Positions 1 to 6,785 of a stretch of DNA of 34,637 nt are shown here, piece after piece. The notes under the pieces are model-generated. The model saw nothing but the letters and a program-made list of their open reading frames with translations. It searched no databases and had not been told where the DNA came from. The translations under genes and the position numbers were made by a program. This stretch comes from Alistipes sp. (GTDB taxonomy: Bacteria > Bacteroidota > Bacteroidia > Bacteroidales > Rikenellaceae), in the NCBI GenBank assembly GCA_017623115.1, contig JAGAPT010000053.1:1-34637 (forward strand), in the 5' to 3' direction. Numbering within the stretch: the stretch's first letter is position 1; the number at the start of each line of letters is the position of its first letter.

Positions 1-386
1 AAAGCATCACCATTCCCAATAGCGTCACCTCGATTGGAGAGTATGCATTCAGTTTTTGCAAAGCACTAACAAGCATCACCATTCCCGATAGCGTTATTGA
101 GATTGAAATAGCAGCATTCTGGAATTGCTCCTCGCTGACAAGCATCACCATACCCAGTAGCGTTACGGCGATTGGAAGTTCTACATTCGAGGGGTGCTCC
201 TCGCTGAACAGTGTCTATTGTAAACCAACAACGCCACCTGCTGGATCTGCTTACATGTTTGATGACAACGCATCCGACAGAAAGATTTATGTACCCGAGA
301 GTGCTGACGATAGCATCATCAAGGCCTATAAGTCGGCTACATATTGGAGAAATTACGCTTCAGCAATGGTTGAGTATTCATTTTAG
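1..386 (+). CDS. BspA-like LRR_5 surface protein, 3' part only
   Basis: The gene enters from outside the window; the reading frame starts at base 3 and stops at TAG 384-386. Three leucine-rich repeats of the LRR_5 (BspA/TpLRR) type are visible, each of the form SITIPxSVTxIGxxxFxxCxxL, followed by the C-terminal cap common in this family (a KPTTPPAG loop, then a YVPESADDSIIKAYKSA helix). Such proteins are usually secreted or outer-membrane anchored and implicated in adhesion or host and mucus binding; the ligand cannot be told from sequence. Base composition is more AT-rich than the housekeeping genes nearby, as for the second LRR gene at 30033-32738. A hairpin terminator follows directly. The N-terminus, signal peptide and any partner domain lie outside the window. 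Confidence 0.88.
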   Translation, partial: SITIPNSVTSIGEYAFSFCKALTSITIPDSVIEIEIAAFWNCSSLTSITIPSSVTAIGSSTFEGCSSLNSVYCKPTTPPAGSAYMFDDNASDRKIYVPESADDSIIKAYKSATYWRNYASAMVEYSF

Positions 387-411
387 CTAAGGCACAAATA
401 TCCATGACTTG

Positions 412-446
412 AAGGCGACCTCTTTATAGATGGTCGCCTTTTTTTC
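412..446 (+). terminator. Rho-independent terminator of the LRR_5 gene
   Basis: Perfect 9-bp stem AAGGCGACC / GGTCGCCTT with an 11-nt loop followed by a run of T, 25 bases after the stop codon of the LRR gene. Confidence 0.85.
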
Positions 447-541
447 AGGGGAGACAGCAGAAGGCTGGCAGCATCAACACATCCTTCCACACGACAAACG
501 ACAATGGGTCGATTAAATATTCGGAATTTTTTACTTATTTT

Positions 542-573
542 TTTGGTCTTTTCAATTTTCTTGTGTACTTTTG
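542..573 (+). promoter_or_regulatory. Bacteroidetes-type promoter of tRNA-Thr
   Basis: -33 box TTTG (542-545), 20-bp spacer, -7 box TACTTTTG (566-573) matching TAnnTTTG. The tRNA starts 23 bp downstream. Confidence 0.75.
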
Positions 574-595
574 CACCACTCAATCGAGGAAAGTT

Positions 596-667
<72 letters not shown>

Positions 668-674
668 CAACACG

Positions 675-701
675 AAGCCACCTTCATAGGTGGCTTTTTT
701 T
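675..701 (+). terminator. Terminator of tRNA-Thr
   Basis: Stem AAGCCACC / GGTGGCTT with a 6-nt loop and a T-run, 8 bases after the tRNA 3' end. Confidence 0.85.
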
Positions 702-768
702 GTGGCTCCGCGCAAGGGGCGAAGATAAGCAGAGGAGGGGCGGTCCCATCACCAACCAACGCTCACAC

Positions 769-798
769 AAAAAAAACGCCTTCAGCCCCCTGAAAACG
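769..798 (-). terminator. Probable terminator of the symporter gene
   Basis: Read on the minus strand, an imperfect hairpin with a CTGAA/TTCAG core (777-798) is followed by a run of eight T (769-776), 25 bases past the symporter stop. Confidence 0.6.
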
Positions 799-822
799 TT
801 TTCCTGTCTCACACTACCCCAT

Positions 823-2037
823 CTACTTCGTCGTCGCAAAGCGGTCGGTAACGGCAGCGCATGCCGCATCGCCCGTAATATTGAGCGTCGTGCGCACCAT
901 ATCGAAGATACGATCCAGCGCATAGAGGAGTGGCAACCCCTCAATCGGGATGCCGGCACCCACCAACACCGCCACAACCATCAACGTAGGGCCGGGGACT
1001 CCTGCCTGCCCGATGGAGCCGAGTGTCGAGAGGATGGCAATCGTTACATACTGCGGCATAGCGAGTTCGATGCCATAGAGTTGCGCAAAGAAGAGGGCAA
1101 CCAACGTATAGTAGATGGCATTGCCCGACATATTAATCGTGGCACCCAACGGCAGCACAAAACCCACAGTCTGCTTCGAGAGGTGCAGTTCGCGCTCACA
1201 TACCTCCATATTGACCGGCAGGGTCGCCATCGACGAGGCGGTCGAAAAGGCGATGATCTGCGGTTTGAGCATCGCTCGGAAGAAGGTTTTCAGGGGCGTA
1301 TGCGAGAAGAGAAGCAGCGTCAGCGGATAGACCAGCAGCCCCATAACCAACACAGCCAAGAGATTGACCCACACGAGGTTGGCAATCTGCCACAGGATGG
1401 AGAATCCGAAGGTTCCCGTCGCATCGGCCATCAAGGCAAACACACCCAGTGGAGCGACATACATCACCCGCTCGATACACCAAATCAACGCCTCCAAGAG
1501 GTAATTCAGACCATTGACCACCTTCGCACGTTTCTCGCGCTGCAAGGCCGAGATGCCGAATCCGAGGAAGAGTCCGAAAAGAATGATTTGCAGGATATTA
1601 CCTTCCGCAAAGGCTTGCATCGGATTGGCGGGAATCATGCCGATGACGGTCTCCCAGAAGGAGAGTGTCGGCGCTGTCCCCGCATCGGCCGTCGGCGAAA
1701 TCAACGCCGCCAGCCTGCCGGCATCGAGCCCCTCGCCCGGCCGAAAGAGTTCACCCGCCATAATAGCCAGCAAGACAGCCACCAAGGTCGTCAGCAGGAT
1801 ATAGCCAATGCTAATCAACCCAATGCGGCCGGCCGACTTGGAGTCTCCCAAGGTCGAGGCTCCCGAGATGATGGAGACGGCCACCAAGGGGACTACCAAC
1901 ATCTTGATAAGTTGAATAAAGAGGTCTCCGAGGGGTTTCAGAGCCGCCGCCGCAGGGCCCAGCACCACGCCGACCACAATACCGGCCAGCATGGCTATCA
2001 AGATCCATACGCCCAGGTTGTTCATGAGTTTTTTCAT
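823..2037 (-). CDS. Dicarboxylate/amino acid:cation symporter (DAACS family)
   Basis: A 404-aa inner-membrane protein with about eight hydrophobic segments and the two re-entrant hairpins of the glutamate/dicarboxylate transporter fold. Family marks in order: an N-terminal membrane helix; a GASTLGDSKSAGRIG segment near residue 60; the serine-rich hairpin AFSTASSMATLPVN; GATINMSGNAIYY; AGVPGPTLMVV; and LNITGDAACAAVTDR near the C-terminus. These proteins import aspartate, glutamate, C4-dicarboxylates or neutral amino acids with Na+ or H+. The signature usually written NMDGT, which takes part in substrate and ion binding, reads NMSGN here, so substrate or ion preference may differ. ATG at 2037 is the first start after a TATCTTTG -7 box. 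It is monocistronic, with no partner gene. Confidence 0.9.
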   Translation of the reverse strand: MKKLMNNLGVWILIAMLAGIVVGVVLGPAAAALKPLGDLFIQLIKMLVVPLVAVSIISGASTLGDSKSAGRIGLISIGYILLTTLVAVLLAIMAGELFRPGEGLDAGRLAALISPTADAGTAPTLSFWETVIGMIPANPMQAFAEGNILQIILFGLFLGFGISALQREKRAKVVNGLNYLLEALIWCIERVMYVAPLGVFALMADATGTFGFSILWQIANLVWVNLLAVLVMGLLVYPLTLLLFSHTPLKTFFRAMLKPQIIAFSTASSMATLPVNMEVCERELHLSKQTVGFVLPLGATINMSGNAIYYTLVALFFAQLYGIELAMPQYVTIAILSTLGSIGQAGVPGPTLMVVAVLVGAGIPIEGLPLLYALDRIFDMVRTTLNITGDAACAAVTDRFATTK

Positions 2038-2074
2038 CGTCCGAATGGATTGAGGTCATTCATACTATCTACTG

Positions 2075-2110
2075 CAAAGATAGCATAACTCGGATACAAA
2101 AAAAACAAAA
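2075..2110 (-). promoter_or_regulatory. Promoter of the symporter gene
   Basis: On the minus strand the -7 box is TATCTTTG (2075-2082). TTTG-like sequence lies in the T-rich tract at 2106-2110, a slightly long spacer of 23 bp. The gene starts at 2037, leaving a leader of about 30 nt. Confidence 0.55.
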
Positions 2111-2211
2111 AGGGGCGGATTTCTCGACACCCGCCTACTCGTTTTCAGGGGGTGGGCTTGAGCGGTTGACTACGCTACGCGCTAAAGTTCGCTTGCATAG
2201 CCGCCTACAAC

Positions 2212-2240
2212 AAAAAAAAGCAGTCAAAATTGACTGCTTT
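2212..2240 (-). terminator. Hairpin with T-run next to the tRNA-Val 3' fragment
   Basis: Stem AAGCAGTCAA / TTGACTGCTT; on the minus strand it is followed by a run of T. It sits just after the duplicated tRNA-Val 3' end, in the same relative place as the terminator of the intact tRNA-Val, so it looks like a copied tRNA terminator. Confidence 0.65.
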
Positions 2241-2248
2241 CGTTTCTT

Positions 2249-2269
2249 GTGGGAGCTGAGGGATTCGAA
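2249..2269 (-). repeat. Duplicated 3' end of tRNA-Val (possible att-site scar)
   Basis: These 21 bases are identical to 2481-2501, which cover the 3' half of the T-arm, the 3' acceptor strand, the discriminator and one flanking base of the intact tRNA-Val. Upstream of this copy (minus-strand sense) the sequence is unrelated to a tRNA. A lone tRNA 3' end near an intact copy is the usual footprint of tyrosine-recombinase integration, but only about 210 bases lie between the copies and no integrase is present. Confidence 0.75.
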
Positions 2270-2282
2270 GTGCAAAGCACTC

Positions 2283-2322
2283 GCGCAATCACCATTGAAA
2301 ATAAAACACCACTTGATTGCGC
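2283..2322. repeat. Inverted repeat between the two tRNA-Val ends
   Basis: Perfect 9-bp arms GCGCAATCA (2283-2291) and TGATTGCGC (2314-2322) flank a 22-nt AT-rich centre. There is no ORF. It may be an arm-binding site or end remnant of a lost element. Confidence 0.5.
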
Positions 2323-2363
2323 AACCCCCTTCCCAAGTTCCGAACTCACTCGGCAGATACCAG

Positions 2364-2397
2364 AAAACAACCCTTACCGATAGGTGAGGGTTTGTTT
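2364..2397. terminator. Bidirectional terminator-like hairpin
   Basis: AAACAACCCTTACC pairs with GGTGAGGGTTTGTTT around a GATA loop (one bulge, one G-T pair). It is A-rich before and T-rich after, so it could stop transcription on either strand. No gene end is adjacent. Confidence 0.5.
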
Positions 2398-2399
2398 AG

Positions 2400-2441
2400 A
2401 GGTGGTGGGATGGTGGCGCTTGCGCATACCGACCACCACCT
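2400..2441. repeat. Long imperfect hairpin
   Basis: Outer arms AGGTGGT / ACCACCT with an inner GCGC-TT-GCGC stem form an extended stem-loop of about 42 nt between two other hairpins. Function unknown. Confidence 0.5.
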
Positions 2442-2470
2442 AAAACAAAAGCCACTCGATTGAGTGGCTT
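2442..2470 (-). terminator. Terminator of tRNA-Val
   Basis: Stem AAGCCACTC / GAGTGGCTT with a 4-nt loop; a T-rich tract follows on the minus strand. It lies 11 bases past the tRNA-Val 3' end. Confidence 0.75.
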
Positions 2471-2481
2471 GTTTTCGTTAG

Positions 2482-2556
2482 TGGGAGCTGAGGGATTCGA
2501 ACCCCCGACCCTCTGCTTGTAAGGCAGACGCTCTGAACCAGCTGAGCTAAGCTCCC
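2482..2556 (-). tRNA. tRNA-Val (anticodon TAC)
   Basis: On the minus strand: acceptor GGGAGCT/AGCTCCC, D-arm with GCTCAGCTGGTT, anticodon stem TCTGC/GCAGA around CTTACAA (anticodon TAC), T-loop GTTCGAATC, discriminator A. No CCA is encoded. Its own promoter (2577-2607) and terminator flank it. Confidence 0.95.
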
Positions 2557-2576
2557 TTAAAAATGGCTTGGGACTG

Positions 2577-2607
2577 CAAAGGTAACTCTTTTTTCACAAA
2601 CTCCAAA
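2577..2607 (-). promoter_or_regulatory. Promoter of tRNA-Val
   Basis: On the minus strand: -33 TTTG (2604-2607), 19-bp spacer, -7 TACCTTTG (2577-2584). Confidence 0.75.
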
Positions 2608-2708
2608 TTTTTTCATCAAAATTTTCGAGTTTCGTTCGCACGGCATCTAATTCCCGTACCGACACCTTTGCATTTTGTAAAGAACCTTACGCAACCCTCG
2701 CGCATCTG

Positions 2709-2782
2709 CGCCTGAACAAGGACTTGAACCTAGGACCCCATGATTAACAGTCATGTGCTCTAACCAACTGAGCTATTCAGGC
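2709..2782 (-). tRNA. tRNA-Asn (anticodon GTT)
   Basis: On the minus strand: acceptor GCCTGAA/TTCAGGC, D-arm TAGCTCAGTTGGTTAGAGC, anticodon loop CTGTTAA (anticodon GTT) closed by CATGA/TCATG, T-loop GTTCAAG, discriminator G as expected for tRNA-Asn. No CCA is encoded. Confidence 0.95.
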
Positions 2783-2814
2783 AGTTGCAACCCGTTTTAT
2801 CCGTTTTGCGAGTG

Positions 2815-2845
2815 CAAATATATAGCAAATTTTGATTCCCGCAAA
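2815..2845 (-). promoter_or_regulatory. Promoter of tRNA-Asn
   Basis: On the minus strand: -33 TTTG (2842-2845), 19-bp spacer, -7 TATATTTG (2815-2822). Its -33 end lies only a few bases from the -33 region of the opposite promoter serving the DUF1573 gene. Confidence 0.78.
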
Positions 2846-2849
2846 ATAA

Positions 2850-2882
2850 TTGCACAATTTTTTTACAAAAAATATAACTTTG
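2850..2882 (+). promoter_or_regulatory. Promoter of the DUF1573-nfnAB operon
   Basis: -7 box TAACTTTG (2875-2882) with a TTG core at 2850-2852 (spacer 22). The start codon at 2887 lies four bases after the -7 box, so the transcript should begin at or next to the ATG. Confidence 0.6.
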
Positions 2883-2886
2883 CATC

Positions 2887-3975
2887 ATGAAACACTTGGC
2901 AAAAATCGCACAGAGATTGATTATTGCGCTTATCCTCACCTATTTATATCCATCGGTAGCTTTTGCGCAATTACACTTCGAGTCAACCACACACGATTTC
3001 GGCACGATTGCCGAGGCTGGTGGCAAGGTACGTTGCACCTTCACGGCGACCAACCAAGGGGCACAACCCATCGTCATCACCGATGTAGTAACCACCTGTG
3101 GTTGCACCGTTCCCTCCTTCTTGCGCAAGCCCATTCTGCCCGGTGAAAAGAGCCCCATCGAGGTCGTATACGACCCTTATGGCCGCCCCGGAGCCTTCAA
3201 TCGAAAACTCTATGTCTACAATGCAAAGCACGAGCGGCTGGCGGTCTTGACGATTTGTGGCGAGGTAACTCCTCGCGAGCAAACCATCGAGGAGCGATAC
3301 CCCATCGAGTTGGGCAACGGTGTGCGAGCCTCCTCCACACTCTGCTCCTTTACCTATATATATTTAGGCAAACCGATACGGGCAGCCATCTCCATCGTCA
3401 ATACCGCCTCCGAACCACGCCAATTCGCCTTACAACCCTCCATCGAAAGTGGCTTCCTAAATGTGGAATACCCCACGACATTGGCCGCAGGCGAGCAGTC
3501 GGCCATCAACTTCTGCTATGAGGTGCCACTCGAAAAGGCACACTATGGAACCCTGCGCGATGCCTTACACCCCGTGATAGAGGAAGTAAAAAGCGACAAG
3601 GTACTCGTCACGCACGGCATAGCAGTCGACCTGCCGACAAAAACAACAAAAGAATCGCCTCCAAAGATGGAATTGAGCGAAAATATCCTTAAATTTGGGG
3701 CGGTAAAACGGTCAAAAACCGGCAGCAAACGCTTGGTGATAAGCAACACCGGAAGCAGCGATTTGGTCATTCGGGCCACGGAGTGTGGCACGATACTCGC
3801 CACCTCGCTCAAGGCCGGGGAGGTCATCGCGGCCGGGGATTCGCTCGCGTGCGAAGTATGGCTCGACCCCAAGCAAGCCGATTATGGTTTCACGACTGCT
3901 TGGTTGGTGCTCGTGACCAACGACCCCATCCGCCCGATGCGCCGAGTGCGCGTAACGGCCATAATAGAAGATTAA
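2887..3975 (+). CDS. Exported DUF1573 (HYDIN/ASPM-like) protein
   Basis: 362 aa. Residues 1-27 form a signal peptide (basic start, hydrophobic core, AFAQ cleavage site), which fixes the start at 2887. Two Ig-like DUF1573 domains are visible: one near residues 30-115 (HDFGTIAEAGGKVRCTFTAT, then TTCGCTVPSF) and one near 270-345 (LKFGAVKRSKTGSKRLVISN, then ATECGT). DUF1573 proteins are common in Bacteroidetes, are exported, and have no established biochemical role; the TxCGCT motif is a family hallmark. nfnA starts 21 bases downstream, so the three genes look like one operon, although a periplasmic Ig-like protein has no obvious link to a cytosolic transhydrogenase. The start codon is so close to the promoter that the mRNA is probably leaderless. 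Confidence 0.88.
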   Translation: MKHLAKIAQRLIIALILTYLYPSVAFAQLHFESTTHDFGTIAEAGGKVRCTFTATNQGAQPIVITDVVTTCGCTVPSFLRKPILPGEKSPIEVVYDPYGRPGAFNRKLYVYNAKHERLAVLTICGEVTPREQTIEERYPIELGNGVRASSTLCSFTYIYLGKPIRAAISIVNTASEPRQFALQPSIESGFLNVEYPTTLAAGEQSAINFCYEVPLEKAHYGTLRDALHPVIEEVKSDKVLVTHGIAVDLPTKTTKESPPKMELSENILKFGAVKRSKTGSKRLVISNTGSSDLVIRATECGTILATSLKAGEVIAAGDSLACEVWLDPKQADYGFTTAWLVLVTNDPIRPMRRVRVTAIIED

Positions 3976-3996
3976 CAGAACCCAAATAGTGAGGAG

Positions 3997-4878
3997 ATGT
4001 TTCGCATAGTTGAAAAACGCCTTTTGGCGGAGAATATCTATCTGATGAAGGTGGAGGCACCGCGTGTAGCACGCGCCGCTCTGCCCGGTCAGTTTGTCAT
4101 TGTACGTGCCGATGCCCTCGGTGAGCGTGTACCCCTGACGATTGCCGACATGGATGCAACGGAAGGGAGCGTCACCATCGTCATTCAGACGCTCGGTGTC
4201 TCAACGCGCAAAATCTGCGCCATGGAGGTCGACGACATGTTGGCCGACTTTGCCGGCCCGTTGGGTCGTCCCTCGGAGTTTGTAAAGCTGCCACTCGAGG
4301 AGTTGCGCAAGCGTCGCTACGTCTTTATCGGTGGCGGTGTCGGCACAGCACCGGTCTATCCGCAGGTGAAGTGGTTGCACGAACGAGGTGTTGATGTGGA
4401 TGTGATTATCGGAGCCAAGAGTGCCCAGATGTTGATTTACACGGAGCAGATGGCACAGGTTTGCTCGCACCTGTATATTACGACCGACGACGGTTCGGCC
4501 GGTTCAAAGGGATTGGTGACAGCCAAATTGGAGGAGTTGATTGCTGCCGGCAACCACTACGACGAGTGTGTCGCCATCGGCCCGATGATTATGATGAAGT
4601 TTGTGGCACTGACCACCAAGAAATACAACCTCAAGACGACCGTATCGCTCAATGCACTGATGGTCGATGGTACGGGTATGTGTGGAGCCTGCCGCGTGAC
4701 GGTGGCGGGCAAGACCCGTTTCACCTGTGTCGAAGGTCCCGAGTTTGATGCACACGAGGTCGACTTCGACGAGGCGATGCGTCGTCAGGGCATGTATCGC
4801 ACACAGGAGCAACGCGCAGCGGCGATTGCTGCCGAGCGTGAGGCAGGACACAAATGTCGAATCGGGTTGGATAAATAG
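3997..4878 (+). CDS. nfnA: NfnA-type FAD/NAD-binding subunit of ferredoxin:NADP+ oxidoreductase
   Basis: 293 aa, cytosolic. The N-terminal FAD-binding beta-barrel (residues 1-95, with PGQFVIVRA and ERVPLTIAD) is followed by an NAD(P)-binding region (GGGVGTAPVYPQVKWL near 110) and a C-terminal [2Fe-2S] site with cysteines in DGTGMCGACRVTV and FTCVEGPEFD. This is the layout of sulfide/dihydroorotate dehydrogenase-like subunits such as NfnA/SudB. The next gene encodes the large subunit nine bases downstream, which supports an electron-bifurcating NADH-dependent reduced ferredoxin:NADP+ oxidoreductase that balances ferredoxin, NADH and NADPH in anaerobes. ATG at 3997 is preceded by a purine-rich GAGGAG that could act as a Shine-Dalgarno, unusual in this window. 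Sulfide dehydrogenase is an alternative name for the same pair. Confidence 0.88.
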   Translation: MFRIVEKRLLAENIYLMKVEAPRVARAALPGQFVIVRADALGERVPLTIADMDATEGSVTIVIQTLGVSTRKICAMEVDDMLADFAGPLGRPSEFVKLPLEELRKRRYVFIGGGVGTAPVYPQVKWLHERGVDVDVIIGAKSAQMLIYTEQMAQVCSHLYITTDDGSAGSKGLVTAKLEELIAAGNHYDECVAIGPMIMMKFVALTTKKYNLKTTVSLNALMVDGTGMCGACRVTVAGKTRFTCVEGPEFDAHEVDFDEAMRRQGMYRTQEQRAAAIAAEREAGHKCRIGLDK

Positions 4879-4887
4879 CAAAACTGT

Positions 4888-6276
4888 ATGGCAAACAAGA
4901 TACCGCGCGTGCCGGTGCGCGAACAAAATCCGGCCGTTCGTGCAACCAACTTCGAGGAGGTTTGCTACGGCTATAATCTGGAGGAGGCCCAATTGGAGGC
5001 AACGCGTTGCCTCGACTGCAAGAAGCCGCGTTGCGTGGCGGCTTGCCCCGTGGGGTTGCAGATTCCGCGTTTCATCGAGGCGCTGCGCAAGGGCAGACTG
5101 CCCGAGGCGGCAGCCATCATTGCCGAGGATAGCTCCCTACCCTCGATTTGTGGTCGTGTCTGCCCGCAGGAGAGCCAATGTGAAGGTGCCTGCATTCTGG
5201 GTATCAAGGGTGAGCCGGTGGCTATCGGCAAAATCGAGCGTTTCATTGGCGATTGGAAACTGGAGCACAGCGAGGAGTTGCCTCCCGTGGTAGCTGCCAA
5301 GAACGGCAAGCGAGTAGCTGTGGTCGGCAGTGGACCGGCGGGCTTGGCTTGCGCAAGCGACCTGGCGAAATGGGGCTACGAGGTGACGGTCTTCGAAGCG
5401 CTGCATCAGCTGGGTGGAGTGCTGGTCTATGGTATTCCGGAGTTCCGCCTGCCGAAGGAGCGCATCGTGAGCCGTGAGATTGCCGAGGTAGAGCGTCTGG
5501 GCGTGAAGTTCGAAACCGATGTAATCGTCGGTCGCACGGTGACGATTGACTCGCTGCTCGACGAGGAGGGCTTCGATGCCGTCTTCATCGGGTCGGGGGC
5601 CGGTCTGCCGCGTTTTATGGGGATCGAGGGCGAGAACCTGAATGGTGTCGTTTCGGCCAACGAGTTCCTTACGCGCGCCAACCTCATGCACGCCTACGAT
5701 AAGCAGTACGACACCCCGATTTATGTCGGACAGCGGGTTGTTGTGGTCGGTGGTGGCAACGTAGCCATGGACGCCGTGCGCACGGCCAAACGTCTGGGTG
5801 CCGAGGCAACCATCGTCTACCGCCGTAGCGAAAAGGAACTTCCGGCTCGTGTCGAGGAGGTCCATCACGCCAAGGAGGAGGGCATCGAGTTCCGTATGCT
5901 GACCAACCCTGTCGCCGTATTAGGTGACGAGCAGGGCTGGGTCACCGGCTTACGTTGCGTCGAGATGGAGCTGGGCGAGCCCGACGAGAGTGGCCGCCGT
6001 TCTCCGGTTGTCAAGGAGGGCTCGGAGTTCGAGTTGGCATGCGATGTGGTGATCATGGCACTCGGCACTTCGCCCAATCCGCTGATTGCCTCGACCACCG
6101 CAGGGTTGGAGACCAATCGTCGAGGTTGCATTACGGCCACCGACGAGGGTGCCACCACCCGTGAAGGGGTCTTTGCCGGTGGCGATGCCGTGACGGGTGC
6201 CGCTACGGTGATTCTGGCCATGGGTGCCGGTCGCAAAGCTGCCAAGGCGATTGACGCCTACCTCAAGGAGCAGTAA
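4888..6276 (+). CDS. nfnB: NfnB-type NADPH-dependent glutamate synthase-like subunit
   Basis: 462 aa. The N-terminal domain has two sets of cysteines for [4Fe-4S] clusters (CLDCKKPRCVAACPVG near residues 45-60 and CGRVCPQESQCEGACILG near 88-105). A first Rossmann FAD site follows (VAVVGSGPAGLACASDLA near 148), then an NADPH site (VVVVGGGNVAMDAVRTAKRLG near 288) and the closing FAD segment GVFAGGDAVTGAATVILAMGAGRKAAKAI. This is the GltD/GltA-like small subunit fold; next to an NfnA subunit it is best read as NfnB. Glutamate synthase small subunit (gltD) is less likely, because no large GltB gene is nearby. It is the last gene of the operon and a terminator follows. Confidence 0.9.
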   Translation: MANKIPRVPVREQNPAVRATNFEEVCYGYNLEEAQLEATRCLDCKKPRCVAACPVGLQIPRFIEALRKGRLPEAAAIIAEDSSLPSICGRVCPQESQCEGACILGIKGEPVAIGKIERFIGDWKLEHSEELPPVVAAKNGKRVAVVGSGPAGLACASDLAKWGYEVTVFEALHQLGGVLVYGIPEFRLPKERIVSREIAEVERLGVKFETDVIVGRTVTIDSLLDEEGFDAVFIGSGAGLPRFMGIEGENLNGVVSANEFLTRANLMHAYDKQYDTPIYVGQRVVVVGGGNVAMDAVRTAKRLGAEATIVYRRSEKELPARVEEVHHAKEEGIEFRMLTNPVAVLGDEQGWVTGLRCVEMELGEPDESGRRSPVVKEGSEFELACDVVIMALGTSPNPLIASTTAGLETNRRGCITATDEGATTREGVFAGGDAVTGAATVILAMGAGRKAAKAIDAYLKEQ

Positions 6277-6295
6277 GCCACACCATAAAACAAAG

Positions 6296-6334
6296 GAGAG
6301 GGGTCGTCTAATAGACAAGACGCCCCTCTTTTTG
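6296..6334 (+). terminator. Terminator of the nfnAB operon
   Basis: Stem AGAGGGGTCGTCT / AGACGCCCCTCT (one bulge) followed by five T, 20 bases after the nfnB stop. Confidence 0.8.
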
Positions 6335-6353
6335 TTGGGATCTGTATAAACAA

Positions 6354-6380
6354 GAAAAAGGCCGACACCTGGTGTCAGCC
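6354..6380 (-). terminator. Terminator of rpmH
   Basis: On the minus strand GGCTGACACC / GGTGTCGGCC forms a 10-bp stem (one wobble) followed by a T-run. It lies 28 bases past the rpmH stop and faces the nfnAB terminator. Confidence 0.8.
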
Positions 6381-6407
6381 CTATTTCTTTTCGCGGTGAA
6401 GCGCGGT

Positions 6408-6566
6408 TTAGTACTTGAACGTCGACTCGTCCGAAACCGTCAACTTCTTGCGACCCTTGGCGCGACGCGCAGCCAATACCTTGCGGCCATTGGCCGTAGC
6501 CATACGAGCACGGAAACCATGCTTGTTAACACGCTTGCGACGCGAGGGCTGATAAGTTCTCTTCAT
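6408..6566 (-). CDS. rpmH: 50S ribosomal protein L34
   Basis: 52 aa, very basic. Begins [18 protein letters not shown], continues [20 protein letters not shown] and ends [12 protein letters not shown], a full-length bacterial L34. The 3' region of the large subunit rRNA binds this protein. An in-frame ATG two codons upstream (6570-6572, giving MAMKRT) is possible; I chose 6566 because family members begin MKRT. A promoter lies about 45 bases upstream. The gene stands alone here, without rnpA. Confidence 0.96.
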   Translation of the reverse strand: MKRTYQPSRRKRVNKHGFRARMATANGRKVLAARRAKGRKKLTVSDESTFKY

Positions 6567-6612
6567 TGCCATAGCTGTATCGTTTTATTGTTTTAGACTT
6601 TTTTACGGAATG

Positions 6613-6642
6613 CAAAAGTACAACAAAAAACTTATTCACAAA
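6613..6642 (-). promoter_or_regulatory. Promoter of rpmH
   Basis: On the minus strand: -33 TTTG (6639-6642), 18-bp spacer, -7 TACTTTTG (6613-6620). Confidence 0.7.
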
Positions 6643-6693
6643 AATTTTTCGTGAAAATCTTTCAAAAACTCCCTAAAAAGCACTAAATCTTGT

Positions 6694-6701
6694 TATCTTT
6701 G
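6694..6701 (+). promoter_or_regulatory. -7 box upstream of murA
   Basis: TATCTTTG matches TAnnTTTG; no clear TTTG is seen at the -33 position. The expected transcript start is near 6707, giving a leader of about 80 nt before the ATG at 6786. Confidence 0.55.
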
Positions 6702-6785
6702 TAGGGCAAGGCAGAAGGCTTGGCGACGAAAAGAGTTTCGGCGAGCAGTCGTTTGCCGACATTGACCCGCAAAAGTAATCGGATT

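Noticed and set aside
1-386. CRISPR-like periodic repeats near the left edge
   Set aside because: The periodicity (about 69 bases, AGCATCACCATTCCC) is coding LRR repetition with an open frame and no spacers.
2249-2330. Second complete tRNA-Val gene
   Set aside because: Only the T-loop to acceptor 3' end matches; D-arm, anticodon arm and 5' acceptor strand are missing.
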